Shown here: positions 9,470-19,096 of the stretch, piece by piece
Numbering within the stretch: position 1 is the stretch's first letter
How the letters are laid out: each line of letters opens with the position of its first letter
Source: Mesorhizobium sp. YM1C-6-2
GTDB lineage: Bacteria; Pseudomonadota; Alphaproteobacteria; Rhizobiales; Rhizobiaceae
Length of the DNA: 64,000 nucleotides
Reading direction: 5' to 3'
Assembly: GCF_003666685.1 (NCBI RefSeq)
Contig: NZ_RCIZ01000006.1
Coordinates: forward strand, 1 to 64,000
Made by a program: the position numbers and the translations under genes
Notes under the pieces: model-generated
What the model was told of the DNA's origin: nothing
Databases searched by the model: none
What the model saw: only the letters and a program-made list of their open reading frames with translations

Positions 9470-9755
9470 CCATGCGAAGCGGGCAGGGGTGAACAGTCAG
9501 CGGGATCACTTTTGACCCCCTCCGTTCATTGTTCTTGATCGATATCGTGCCGCGATCGGGTGTTTCCGGTCCGGTCCGCCGTCCGCAAAGCCCGGGGATT
9601 GCTTGCCTGAGGCGATCCGGTTGCGACCTTCCGACGCCGCTGCCACAGGCGTTGCCTTTATCCCTGGACCGACGGTTGAAGCCTGGCGGAGGAATGGAAT
9701 CCTGCGCTCGCTGTCCTAACTGGTCCTCGGCGGGAGCCAGACGTGCATGCAATGA

Positions 9756-10769
9756 GTGAGAATGAATACAGCCAATGAGGGCCGCCACGGTCACATCGAC
9801 GCTCTGAAAGGTGCAGGTATCCTACTGGTCGTCTTCGGCCACCTGATCGAGAAGCCCTCGGCGAACTCGATGCTGCTGCAGATGGTCTATATCGACATCT
9901 ACAGTTTCCACATGCCGCTTTTCGTATTCCTGGCAGGCATCTTCGCTCGCGATACCCTGAAGGGCCGCGACTACCGGAAGATCGTCTGGACGCTCTTCTT
10001 CCCCCTCGTCGTCTTCCAGGCGATCTACCTCGCGGTGGGCTGGATGACCGGCTGGTACAGCTATTCCATCTTCACGCCCTACTGGATCCTCTGGTTCATC
10101 GCCTCGATGATCGGCTGGCGCATTCTGCTTCCGCTGCTGGCCTCGCCGGCCGGGCTTCTCATCGCGCTCGGCGGTGCCGTCCTCGTCGGCTATGACGACA
10201 CGGTCGGTTATGCCCTGAGCGCGTCGCGCACCATCTACTTCCTGCCTTTCTTCGTGCTCGGCCATCTCTACGGCCTGCCGCTGGTCGAGACGGCCAAGAG
10301 GCACCGCCTGGTCTTCTCCTGCCTCTTCGCTGCGACGATGCTGGTGGTGACGCTCTGGTGGCAGCACGGCCTCGACGGCTCGGCGCTGACCGGGAGCCGC
10401 GACTATGGCAGCGCCCCGCCTTCCAGCGCCTTTCACGGCCTGGCGCGATTTCTGCTGATAGGGCTTGGCCTGGCAGCCCTGATCGGCTTTTCGGCGGTCA
10501 TCCCCCGCAAATCGGCCGTGCTGGAATGGCTCGGCGAGCGCTCGCTGTCGATCTACCTGCTGCATGGTCTGGCGGTGATGCTGCTCGTCAGCGCCGGGGT
10601 GCTCGACCTCATCCCGCAGCCGCTGCTCTTGCCTGTCCTCGTCGTCTTCGCCGTCCTCATCTCGGCGGCGTCGGCCTTGTTCGATGCGCCACTGCGGCGC
10701 ATCTTCAGCCCGCCGGCCGCATCGACCGGCATGAACGACCTGGCGGCAGGCTGGCAGAAATACCGGTGA
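9756..10769 (+). CDS. Acyltransferase family 3 membrane protein
   Basis: A 337-residue multi-spanning protein starting at GTG 9756 or ATG 9762. The first 30 residues carry the family signature (HIDALKGAGILLVVFGHL), and FHMPLFVFLAGIFA follows, both typical of acyltransferase-3 enzymes that O-acylate surface sugars. About ten membrane segments are visible. The acceptor is unknown. It stands alone after a 286-base gap with no recognised signal and converges on the peptidoglycan hydrolase gene, with 24 bases between the stops. Confidence 0.85.
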   Translation: MRMNTANEGRHGHIDALKGAGILLVVFGHLIEKPSANSMLLQMVYIDIYSFHMPLFVFLAGIFARDTLKGRDYRKIVWTLFFPLVVFQAIYLAVGWMTGWYSYSIFTPYWILWFIASMIGWRILLPLLASPAGLLIALGGAVLVGYDDTVGYALSASRTIYFLPFFVLGHLYGLPLVETAKRHRLVFSCLFAATMLVVTLWWQHGLDGSALTGSRDYGSAPPSSAFHGLARFLLIGLGLAALIGFSAVIPRKSAVLEWLGERSLSIYLLHGLAVMLLVSAGVLDLIPQPLLLPVLVVFAVLISAASALFDAPLRRIFSPPAASTGMNDLAAGWQKYR

Positions 10770-10793
10770 CCGGCTGCGTGCTTCTCGCTGCCG

Positions 10794-12773
10794 CTACCTG
10801 ATCCCGGTGTAGAAGATGTGCCGGCCGATCTTCAGCGTGACCTTGGCGTTCGGCGACTTCACCACCCAACGCGGCTTGGCGATGCTGGTCGCGTGGTAGT
10901 GCAGGGCGCCGCGGGTATGATCCGGGATGTCGCCCTTCACGGCGCGCGTTGCCACGTTCATGCAGCGGTCGAAAACGGCGTTCGCGCCCTTGGCGAGCTT
11001 CATGATCTTGGAGCGGTTCGCGTCGTTGCCGTTCCAGCAGGAGAACTGCAGCGGATCCCGGCAGACGCCCGCGACCGTGGCCTTGCCCCTGAACTTTTTT
11101 GCCCTGCGGTTGAGGATGACATTGGCGACCGCCTCGACCGGCACGTCGCCGCGTCCGTCGGCGTCGAATTCGCCGCGCGCCTCGCCGTAGAGTGTCCGCG
11201 CCAGGGTCAGCACGTCGTTGTTGGTGGCCTCGGCTACCGGCGTTCCGCCGGTCGAGCTAGCGGCGGTCGCGGCCCCCCCGACAGCGCTGCTTCCCGCAGT
11301 CGAACTCCCGGCACTCGAGCCGCCTCCCGTGGTCGAGCCGCTGGTCACCGGCTTATCGTCCGTAGGGGCATCCGTCTTGAGCGCAGCCGCCAGCCAGCGG
11401 ATCGCGACCAACTTGCCGCGTGGAAAGGCCCTCAGGCACACCTTGCGCGACTGGTTGCCGCCGAGCAGCACGATCTTGTTGTCCTTCTTCAGGCTGTGGA
11501 AGAAGCCGACATGGCCGGAGGCCTTAGGCACCAGCGGCTCGAGCAGCACGATCGCGCCTTTGGGTATGCCGTCCGCCGCCGCGTCGCCGGTGCGCAGGAA
11601 CAGTTTTGTGTCGCCCCAGCCCTTCCAGTTCGCCGCCCAGGACGCGCCCTTGATGATGCTCGTGGCCGCCGGGTCCCCCGCCGTCTTCAGGCAGTGCGCG
11701 ACGAAGGCGCCGCACCAGGACAGCACCTTGTCGGTCTCCAGGTCGGTCGCCTTGAAATATTGCAGCACCCGCTTCTTGCCTTCCTCCGAATTGTGGGTGA
11801 AGCCGCCGGCCTCCCATTCCTTGAGCTCCTTTTCGGCGGCTTCCAGCCAGGACCCCATGACGCCGATGTCCGCTTTCGGCGGGATCGTCTCGGGCGCGCG
11901 CTTCTTGATCAGCCTGAAGGCGCGGGTGAAGCGGTCGTTGAGGAGACGGCTCGTCTTGGCGCGGAACCCTTCGACGGTTTGCGGCTGCGCCCCGTCCGCC
12001 AGGAATTTCTGGTGCCGCTTCATCAGCGCGTCGCGCGCGGCCTGGTCCGGCACCGCCTTGGCGAGCACCTTGTCCATCGTCGTCGCGCCTTCTTTGGCCG
12101 TCAGCAGCTTCTGGACCTCGACGGCGGCATCGACGCCAATCATCTGCGCATGGAGGACGTTCAGATAGGTCGGGACATAGGGTCCGTCCTGGAGCGCCGG
12201 GTCGGTCAGTTTCTCGCTCAGCTCCTGCATCCTTCTGCGCGACAGGTAGGCGGCCGGATAGACATGCATCAGCGGCGTCTTGCGGTTCGCGGCCTCGCCC
12301 TCTGGCGGCACGTTGGCCAGATAGTCCTTCCAGTCGGAATCGGTCAGCGCGAAGGGTCCATCGGCGCCGTCATTGGCCGGGTCGGGCGGCAGGTTGGCGA
12401 TGCCGGAGGCGATCAGCGCCCAGGCGACCAGATAGTCGGCGTCGACGGGCAAACCTGCCTCGTCGCCCCCGGCATTGGAATCGATCTCGGCGCGGATGCA
12501 TTCCTTGACGAAATCGGCCTGGTCGAGCGGAGCCTGGACAGGCGCCTGCGCTTCGCCGACGAAGCGGCGCTCGACCCAGCCGCTCTGCCCCTGGAAGCTG
12601 GCGAAGGCCCAGTCGGCCGCCGTGCCGGCCGCGCCAGCCGGGATCGCCGGCTGCGGCTCGGCGACATCCACCGCCTCGTCGCCGAAGAAGCGCAGCAGAT
12701 GAGGGGAGGCCGGATCGGGCTTCTCGCGCAGCAGCATGCGCTCGCCCGGCGTCACTCGAATGCTCTGGAGCAT
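10794..12773 (-). CDS. Multidomain cell-wall hydrolase (SH3-like, amidase-like, SleB-like)
   Basis: A 659-residue protein with several wall-related parts. Residues 1-75 look like a bacterial SH3 domain. Residues 85-225 contain a lysozyme-like stretch (GPFALTDSDW). Residues 305-465 match the TIGR02594-type Cys/His hydrolase: SWCGAFVAHC (Cys354), SGHVGFF (His421) and GGNQS (Asn440). A Ser/Thr/Gly linker (475-515) leads to a C-terminal SleB-type cell-wall hydrolase (LARTLYGEARGE, Glu531; NVILNR). No signal peptide is seen. It is the last gene of a minus-strand pair with the lipoprotein at 12793 and lies in the protease/ATPase island. Phage origin is not supported by any neighbour. Confidence 0.8.
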   Translation of the reverse strand: MLQSIRVTPGERMLLREKPDPASPHLLRFFGDEAVDVAEPQPAIPAGAAGTAADWAFASFQGQSGWVERRFVGEAQAPVQAPLDQADFVKECIRAEIDSNAGGDEAGLPVDADYLVAWALIASGIANLPPDPANDGADGPFALTDSDWKDYLANVPPEGEAANRKTPLMHVYPAAYLSRRRMQELSEKLTDPALQDGPYVPTYLNVLHAQMIGVDAAVEVQKLLTAKEGATTMDKVLAKAVPDQAARDALMKRHQKFLADGAQPQTVEGFRAKTSRLLNDRFTRAFRLIKKRAPETIPPKADIGVMGSWLEAAEKELKEWEAGGFTHNSEEGKKRVLQYFKATDLETDKVLSWCGAFVAHCLKTAGDPAATSIIKGASWAANWKGWGDTKLFLRTGDAAADGIPKGAIVLLEPLVPKASGHVGFFHSLKKDNKIVLLGGNQSRKVCLRAFPRGKLVAIRWLAAALKTDAPTDDKPVTSGSTTGGGSSAGSSTAGSSAVGGAATAASSTGGTPVAEATNNDVLTLARTLYGEARGEFDADGRGDVPVEAVANVILNRRAKKFRGKATVAGVCRDPLQFSCWNGNDANRSKIMKLAKGANAVFDRCMNVATRAVKGDIPDHTRGALHYHATSIAKPRWVVKSPNAKVTLKIGRHIFYTGIR

Positions 12774-12792
12774 CTCGGCACTCCTCCTGCGT

Positions 12793-14112
12793 TCAGCGCT
12801 CCCGGATCGGCAGCTTCATCCTGGCGAAAAGTTCCGGCGTCGCCTCGTCGGCTGCCGCGCCGTCCGGGCTGCCGATCTGGAAATGGGCATTCGCCGCGGC
12901 GATGTTGGCGCGCATGGCGTCGAGGCTGGCGCCGGCCGGCGGCGCGACGAAGCCGGCAATGCCGAGGAACTTCATCTCGTCGGCAAGCACCGCCACCTCG
13001 TTGGCGCTCGCCAGCTGCTCGGCCTCGAAGATGTTCCTGAACCGGCCCCGGTCGCAGTTCCCGTGCTTGATGGCGCGCGCATATTCGTTGCGGCTCGACA
13101 CCATGCCGTCCTTCCTGACCGACGGCTGGCCGGCGACATAGGTCTCGAAGATCGCATAGGCGGTCATGGTCCGCGGCCCGACCGTTCCCAACTCGCCGTT
13201 GGGCACGCAGAGCGCGCGCTGTAAGGTCAGCAGGTCGTTCTCGTCGTAGCCGCCGATGGCGAAGATCTTCTTCACCTCCGGCGTCTCGACGATCGGCGGC
13301 GGCGGCGTGACCCTGACGACGGTGACGCGCTGCTCGGCGCTGCGCGGCTTGGTGGCGTCGACCGCCGCCGCGACCGAGTCGGTGTTTATCAGCGGCGGGG
13401 GTATGTCGCCGCTGCGCTTGACCACGGTCAGCACGTTGTTGACCTCGGTCTCGATCGAGAACGGCATGCAGATGCGCAGATAGGAGCGCAGCGCGTGCTC
13501 GACCGCCGGCTTGGTCTGGAACTTCAGCTCGGCGACCCCCTCACGGAACGAGCGCTGGTTGCCGAGCACGAGCGCCTGCAGCGTCGAGGTGTCGATCTCG
13601 AAGAGCAGGCGGGAGTGATAGTTGATGACGGTGGCCTGGGCGAAGCCGAACGCCTCCGCGACAACGCCGATCGCCGCCGATGTCGGCGCATAGGCGAGCA
13701 GGATCGCGTTGACCAGCCGGGCAGTCGTGTTGATCTGGCTGATCACCGGCTGCTGCGAGCGCTTGCGGCTGTCGTACCACGCCAGGTAGGCGTCGCAGCG
13801 CGTGTCGATGTCGTTCATGCCGGCCTGCACCAGCGCGTTCCAGTGCAGCGTCGAGAAAGCCGCGAAGTTGCAGATCGGCAGGCCCTCCGGCGACGTGCCG
13901 GCCAGCGGCAGGTTGGCCTGGCCGCAAAGATAGCCGTAGTACATCTGCTGGATCTGGTTCTGGCGCCTGACGTCGGTCGAATAGAGGTTGGTGCCGACGC
14001 CTTCGTTCGCGAAGCGGTAGTCGCCCTGCAGGTTGCATCCGGCTGCAACGATCGATGCGAACAGGACACTCGCCAGCGCCGCAACCCTGTACGCGATCGA
14101 CCAACGCACCAT
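12793..14112 (-). CDS. Lipoprotein with peptidoglycan-binding-like region
   Basis: A 439-residue protein with a signal sequence and an AAGC lipobox-like site (Cys26), so it is probably a lipoprotein of the cell envelope. The region at about 291-326 (LLTLQRALCVPNGELGTVGPRTMTA) resembles the LQ..L....G..G..T peptidoglycan-binding-1 repeat. The rest is helical and unrecognised. It sits 19 bases upstream of the wall hydrolase in the same direction, so the two are probably co-transcribed. It could anchor or recruit the hydrolase to the wall (inference). Confidence 0.7.
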   Translation of the reverse strand: MVRWSIAYRVAALASVLFASIVAAGCNLQGDYRFANEGVGTNLYSTDVRRQNQIQQMYYGYLCGQANLPLAGTSPEGLPICNFAAFSTLHWNALVQAGMNDIDTRCDAYLAWYDSRKRSQQPVISQINTTARLVNAILLAYAPTSAAIGVVAEAFGFAQATVINYHSRLLFEIDTSTLQALVLGNQRSFREGVAELKFQTKPAVEHALRSYLRICMPFSIETEVNNVLTVVKRSGDIPPPLINTDSVAAAVDATKPRSAEQRVTVVRVTPPPPIVETPEVKKIFAIGGYDENDLLTLQRALCVPNGELGTVGPRTMTAYAIFETYVAGQPSVRKDGMVSSRNEYARAIKHGNCDRGRFRNIFEAEQLASANEVAVLADEMKFLGIAGFVAPPAGASLDAMRANIAAANAHFQIGSPDGAAADEATPELFARMKLPIRER

Positions 14113-14343
14113 CAGAACTTCGACCCCGCCAAGGACACAACGGCTGCGTATTGATTGTTTGAATCAATACTTCCTCGGGTCGGTGGCGGCAACTTGTTTT
14201 CTGGATGTATTTTGTACTGCTTAAGTAATTATACAATATATGTAAAAGAAAATCGCTGCCGGAATCGCGCAAACTCCGACGCGCTTGTACAACCCGACGA
14301 GCCGCACTCTTCCGCCGCTCCAAACTGTCCGTGCCGGCCGCGA
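14113..14343 (-). promoter_or_regulatory. AT-rich gap, likely promoter region of the lipoprotein-hydrolase pair
   Basis: The stretch around 14150-14260 is far richer in A+T than its surroundings (runs such as AATTATACAATATATG). Such pockets in a GC-rich genome often mark promoters or acquired DNA. It lies upstream of the lipoprotein gene and just downstream of the double protease gene. No precise -35/-10 pair can be assigned with confidence. Confidence 0.35.
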
Positions 14344-17127
14344 TCAGACCGGCACGCCGATCGCCTCCATCTCCTTCGCGATCTTGGCCATCGCGATGGC
14401 GTAGTTGGATTCTCCGGTGAGCCCGCTGAAGTGCAGGCCGAAGCCCGGCAACCCCTCGCTCTCCCAGCCGATCATCGCCGAGCCGGAGGCGCCGCCGAAG
14501 GTTGTGGCCTCGTGGCCGAAGACGATGCCGAGCGGATCGAATTCCACCGCGCCAAAAGTTTCGAGCAGCCGGCCAGGCGCCAGCCGCTTGACCCCGAACA
14601 GGTCGCCGAACAGTGTCCTGATGACGAAATTCCAGTCGATCTCGTCCTTCGGTCCCTGCTCGCGCCGCGGCGCGCCCGGAAAGCCTACAGTGCAGATCGT
14701 CGTCGACTGCGCCTGCATGAAGGCGGCAGGCTTGGCGTCGAAGCGCAGCGGCTTTGTAGGCATCTTGGCGCCGTCGACCGGCTCGATCACCATCGCCACC
14801 GCGTCGATCTTGCCGAAGCCGCGGCCGGCATTCTTCGGCAGGCGCGCTTCGACCACCCTGAAGCGGTTGACGTCGAAGCGCGAGGCCTCGCCGACAAAGT
14901 CGATCTCCAGCCAGCCGTGGATCTTTATCCGCGACTTCTTCTCCTCCATCAGCACGCCGAACTTGGCCCGCGCGTCATCCATCACGTGATAGTTGGTGAG
15001 GATGATGCCCTTGCCGGCGTCGACCAGGCTGCCGGTGCCGATGAAGTTGCCGGCGTGGCCGAAGCGCGGCTGGATGCGTCCGACGGCCCTGCAGACGGGC
15101 TCCAGCGCGTCGGCCGCCTTGGCGACCTCGTCCGACCAACTGCCCATGAAGGGATGCGACAGCGGCGGCCGGTCGTTTTCGATCAGGAAGCTCGGCCGGG
15201 AGCCGTCCGCGATGATGATCGCTTCCAGCACCACGCGGTCGTTGGGCGTCACCGTCGCGGTCACGTCGTCGCCGACCAGCTTCTGCAGTGCTTCGCCGCC
15301 ATAGCCGGTCAGCATGTTCAGCGCAGCCGCGAATGCGCCCTTGTCGCCCATCTCGCGCGCCGGCATCTTCTCGGCCAGCGCCGTGACGCGGTCGAGCGTC
15401 GCCGAAGCCGCGTCCTTCGACAGCGGCTCGTCGGCGGCAGCACCGCCCGATTCCAGCGACCCGCCGGCTTCGACGGCCGCGCGGCGGGCGATGATCTCCT
15501 TCTGGCGGCTGAGCTTCCGATAGGCCGGCATGTCGGCGCGGCTTCGCCTGATCGCCGGGGAGGGCGGCGGTGCCCCTGCTACCGATTCCAGCGCTGCGCC
15601 GCCCGCCTCGAACACCGCGCCGCCCACGGGGTCCGGCTTCGGCCGCACGCCCGGCAATTCCTTCGGCGGCTCGGGCAGGGCGCCATCGCGCAGCAGCGCC
15701 AGGCTGATCTCGGCGCTGCGGCGCTGCCAGTCTATCTCCGCCCCGAGCGCCGTCTCGCCGGCCTTCGCCAGCGCCAGGCTCCTCACCGAATTCGCCGGCG
15801 TTTCCTTCAGCACCGGATCGGTCGGGCTCTCGGTGCCGAGACCGCGGTCGAAATCGGCCTTCAGCAGCGCCTCCGCGTCGATGATGCCGGCGCCCATGTT
15901 GAAGCTGTCCCAACCGTCCGGCACGCGGGCGGTCGCGGCGACCATGCGGCGGAACATGTCCTGCACGGTCTCGCCGCGCTGCTTGGCGGCGCTCACCACG
16001 TTGGCGCGGCCGTGGAAGGCCAGCCAGCAGGCGGCGACGCCGGCGGCGAGCGCCACGGCATAGCTCGTCCCCTGGCCGGGCTCGACGTCATTGCCCGGAG
16101 CGGTGGCGCGATAGACGTTCTGTCCGGGCGCGGAGAAGTCGATCTCCGGTCCCTTGCAGCTTCCGGTCCAGCGCTCGTCCTTGCTGTCGGTGCCGGCGAC
16201 CCCGATGCATTTGTCGTAACGCGCCGGCCATACGACCAGCCCGATGCAGTTGCCGGCCGCGGCGAGCACGATGACGCCCGCATCCACCGCGCGCGACAGC
16301 GCCAGCCAGAGCGACAGCGAGGCGAGGCCGCCCAGCGACATGGTGATGACGTGCGCGCCGTTGTTGACCGCGTGGTCGATCGCCTGCGCCACCTTGATCT
16401 GCGACAGCCGTGCCACGCTCTCGATGGCGCGGATCGGCATGTGCTTGGCCTCCGGCGCGCTGCCGGAAATATCCAGCGTCTGCGGGCTGAGCAGCACGCT
16501 CGCGGTCGATGTGCCGTGGCCGGCATTGCCGATCTTCGGCAGCGGATCGGTCGGGTCGTTGGGCCTGCCGTTCAAGAGGTTGCGCGGCGCGACCAGCGTG
16601 ACGCCCTTCAGTTCCGCATGCTTGGTTATCCCGGTGTCCGGCTGCGCAACCACGATGCCGGCGCCGCGGCTGGGACGCCCGCGCTCCTCGGCGAAGGCCC
16701 AGGCCTGCGGCACGCGCATCGCCTCCAGCGCCCACAGCTTGCCGAGCGCCGGTTCCGGGTCGGCCCAGCAGAAGGGAAACTGCTCCATGCCTTCGAGATT
16801 GTCGGTGTCGACCTGATCGACCGGCATGGCGGTGAAGAAGATTTCGGGCTCGGCGGCGTTAAGTTCATAGGCCTGCACGAAAGCTTCAGCCGCCGCGAAC
16901 GCCTCGGTCTCGCCGGTAAAGCGGCGGCCGTGCAGCGTCAGCATCAGCTCTTCCGGAGACCGTATCTCGATGGAGAACTTCAGCCCGGAGAGGTCGGCGC
17001 GCAGCGTATCCGCGAGCGCGTCCGGCTTGCTGTCGAAAAGGCAGAGGCGCGCGTCCTGTGCCGCGTTCGGCCTCGCCTTCACCGTCGCCTGTTCCACGAT
17101 CGCACGTGCGCTGGAATTGCCGCTCAT
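14344..17127 (-). CDS. Subtilisin-trypsin double serine protease
   Basis: A product of about 927 residues from the ATG at 17127, chosen because GAGGAGG precedes it at ideal spacing; an in-frame ATG at 17157 would add ten residues. Residues 155-425 form an S8 subtilisin domain with a complete triad: Asp164 (AQPDTG), His204 (GHGTSTAS) and Ser355 (GTSYAVA), plus the oxyanion Asn (AAGN). A 250-residue Pro/Ala-rich linker follows. Residues 690-925 form an S1 trypsin-like domain with His714 (LTNYHVMD), Asp about 775 and Ser881 (FGGASGSAM). No signal peptide is evident. Two different protease folds in one chain suggest a proteolytic cascade or self-activation. It is divergent from the gene at 17360. 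Confidence 0.85.
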   Translation of the reverse strand: MSGNSSARAIVEQATVKARPNAAQDARLCLFDSKPDALADTLRADLSGLKFSIEIRSPEELMLTLHGRRFTGETEAFAAAEAFVQAYELNAAEPEIFFTAMPVDQVDTDNLEGMEQFPFCWADPEPALGKLWALEAMRVPQAWAFAEERGRPSRGAGIVVAQPDTGITKHAELKGVTLVAPRNLLNGRPNDPTDPLPKIGNAGHGTSTASVLLSPQTLDISGSAPEAKHMPIRAIESVARLSQIKVAQAIDHAVNNGAHVITMSLGGLASLSLWLALSRAVDAGVIVLAAAGNCIGLVVWPARYDKCIGVAGTDSKDERWTGSCKGPEIDFSAPGQNVYRATAPGNDVEPGQGTSYAVALAAGVAACWLAFHGRANVVSAAKQRGETVQDMFRRMVAATARVPDGWDSFNMGAGIIDAEALLKADFDRGLGTESPTDPVLKETPANSVRSLALAKAGETALGAEIDWQRRSAEISLALLRDGALPEPPKELPGVRPKPDPVGGAVFEAGGAALESVAGAPPPSPAIRRSRADMPAYRKLSRQKEIIARRAAVEAGGSLESGGAAADEPLSKDAASATLDRVTALAEKMPAREMGDKGAFAAALNMLTGYGGEALQKLVGDDVTATVTPNDRVVLEAIIIADGSRPSFLIENDRPPLSHPFMGSWSDEVAKAADALEPVCRAVGRIQPRFGHAGNFIGTGSLVDAGKGIILTNYHVMDDARAKFGVLMEEKKSRIKIHGWLEIDFVGEASRFDVNRFRVVEARLPKNAGRGFGKIDAVAMVIEPVDGAKMPTKPLRFDAKPAAFMQAQSTTICTVGFPGAPRREQGPKDEIDWNFVIRTLFGDLFGVKRLAPGRLLETFGAVEFDPLGIVFGHEATTFGGASGSAMIGWESEGLPGFGLHFSGLTGESNYAIAMAKIAKEMEAIGVPV

Positions 17128-17359
17128 TGCCGCCTCCTCAAGCGCACTCAGCCGCAATTTCCGCCCGGATATGTCTCGATTCTTAACCTTCTGCTCGCCG
17201 CTGCAAGAAAAGGCTAACTAGGCTGGAACCGCTTTGCTACAATGCGCGCCGCAATATTTGACAAGACAAGTCTGCTTGTGTTCCGCTGCTTCAGCATTTC
17301 TAACATAGACGCCGTCTGATCGAAATCGAAAAACACGCGCGGCCCGAAAGGTTCGTTCG

Positions 17360-19072
17360 ATGCCGATTACGGGAGGGGATATGTCTTTGAGAATGCTTTG
17401 GAATCTGCGCCTTTGCTTATGCGGTGCGGGCGCTCTTCCGTTATTGTTCCTCGCCGCTCTGGTTTCGGCCCCCGCAAGTTTTGCGCAGTCGCCGGTTCCC
17501 GACACGTTTCTTGCGGAACCGAAGCCCGTGCGCGTCGGTCTTAATCTCGGGATCGACGCCGAGCCCTTCATTATCGGCATGGATGGACGCAACGCGACGA
17601 CTGGGCCCATCCAGCTCGCTGCCCCCGTCATCGGCCCGCTGCTCAGCGTGGAGGGCGACGTTTCCACCCAGGCCGCAACGCGCCGGCCAGTCAAACTGCG
17701 CGACAATGGCTGCAGCGGCGTGATCCAGCCCGGCCAGTCCTGCGCCATCTCGCTGGCGCTGCCGCCCGATCTCGGCGCTGGGCGCTACATGATCGACGTG
17801 ATGTTGCCCGGGGTGGGCGGCGGTCAGTCGACGCGCACCATCCCGATCCATGTGCGCGCATCGCCCTGGCTCGCCGGCCTGGTGATCGCCATCGGCGTGG
17901 CGCTCGGCGCGCTCGTCACCGACTGGCGCACCGCGGCGCGGCCGGTGACCGGCCGGCGCATCGAGGCGGCGAGCCTGCGCGAGAACGCCAGGAAGCTCGC
18001 CGGAGCAAGCGCCCAGCCCTCCGTGCAGGCGCGGGCGCGCGAACTGGTGCGCGACTTAAGGGCCGCCGACGCCGACATCATCGCCGGCAAGGACATCGCG
18101 GCGTTGCTGGCCGATCGCCAGCAGCGGTTCGAGATCCTGCACCGGTGCGAGCGGTTGCTCAATGCGGCGGCCGCTCCGCAGGGCGAAACGGAAAACATCT
18201 TCCGGCCGCCGGCGAGACGGCTAACCGCCACGCTCGATGCGGTCGACTGGAAGGCCGAGGACATCGACGCAGCGGGCAGGGCGCTCGCTGCGGAACTCGC
18301 CGGCTTCCAGCGCCTCCACGATGCGGCCGCGGCCTACAATGCGGTGGCGCTGCGCCTGTCTGCGGGTGTCGCCCGCTGCCGGAAGTCGCAGGCGATCCAG
18401 AAGGATTGGAGGGATGCCGCCGACCTGCGCGAACGCGCCTTCGGGGAGATGACAGGCACGCCGCCGGCCGGCACGACAGAGGTCGCCAGGCGCGCCGCCG
18501 AGCTCGAAGCCGCCACGGCCAAGCTCGCCGGCCAGGCCGGCGCCATCGGCGACGCCGCGCTGGAGGAGTTGCAGGCAGCGATTGCCGAGAAACTGGCGGC
18601 TAGCAAGCCGGCCGCATCGGCACGGACGGCGCTTGAAGATATGGCGCGTCAGGCGAAGGTGCTGGCCGCCGCACCGCAGGGCGCCCAGGCGAAACTCGAT
18701 GCCGCCGTGGCGCTGTGGGCGGATTTCGACAGGCTCTCGCCGGCGCTGGAAACCGCTGAAGCCGCCGTGGCCGGTCCGGCAATCCCCAAAATCCTGCCCG
18801 ACGACAGCGGACTGCGATACGAATGGGAAATGGAGACGTTCCAGCCAGCCGTCGGCGCTTCGGCTGCTGCGCTGCAGCGATCGCTCAGGCGCTGGAACTG
18901 GATCACCAGTCTGGTGACGCTCGCCGGCATCGCCGCCGTCGGCGTTCTCGTGCTCTGGGTGCCCAATACGGCGTGGGGGACGGTGCAGGACGTGATCCTC
19001 GCCCTGCTCGGCGGGGCGGGAACCCGGCTTGCCATCGGCACCCTGGCTGCGCCGGGGGCTCCGCAGGCCTGA
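17360..19072 (+). CDS. Exported/membrane protein with beta-domain and long coiled region
   Basis: The product has 570 residues; an ATG at 17381 with GGGAGG in front is an equally good start. It has a signal peptide (LPLLFLAALVSAPASFAQ) and a beta-rich domain at about 50-165 with a Cys pair (DNGCSGVIQPGQSC) that resembles Ig-like exported domains. A membrane segment follows near 170-185 (WLAGLVIAIGVALGALV), then some 330 residues of Ala-rich helix (coiled-coil-like) and a second membrane segment near 525-545. No known family was recognised. It is the only plus-strand gene inside the island. It is divergent from the double protease, and its stop lies 24 bases from the stop of the propeller gene. 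Confidence 0.7.
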   Translation: MPITGGDMSLRMLWNLRLCLCGAGALPLLFLAALVSAPASFAQSPVPDTFLAEPKPVRVGLNLGIDAEPFIIGMDGRNATTGPIQLAAPVIGPLLSVEGDVSTQAATRRPVKLRDNGCSGVIQPGQSCAISLALPPDLGAGRYMIDVMLPGVGGGQSTRTIPIHVRASPWLAGLVIAIGVALGALVTDWRTAARPVTGRRIEAASLRENARKLAGASAQPSVQARARELVRDLRAADADIIAGKDIAALLADRQQRFEILHRCERLLNAAAAPQGETENIFRPPARRLTATLDAVDWKAEDIDAAGRALAAELAGFQRLHDAAAAYNAVALRLSAGVARCRKSQAIQKDWRDAADLRERAFGEMTGTPPAGTTEVARRAAELEAATAKLAGQAGAIGDAALEELQAAIAEKLAASKPAASARTALEDMARQAKVLAAAPQGAQAKLDAAVALWADFDRLSPALETAEAAVAGPAIPKILPDDSGLRYEWEMETFQPAVGASAAALQRSLRRWNWITSLVTLAGIAAVGVLVLWVPNTAWGTVQDVILALLGGAGTRLAIGTLAAPGAPQA

Positions 19073-19096
19073 GCGCTTCGGGAACGCCTGCCGCTC

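Noticed and set aside
10794-14112. Prophage lysis cassette
   Set aside because: The wall hydrolase could suggest it, but there is no holin, integrase, capsid, tail or terminase gene, and the neighbours are proteases and an ATPase.
14155-17217. Open frame of 1020 codons on the plus strand
   Set aside because: It is antisense to the double protease, has low-complexity Arg/His/Ala/Gly-rich content, and shows no motif. The minus-strand frame has two complete protease triads.
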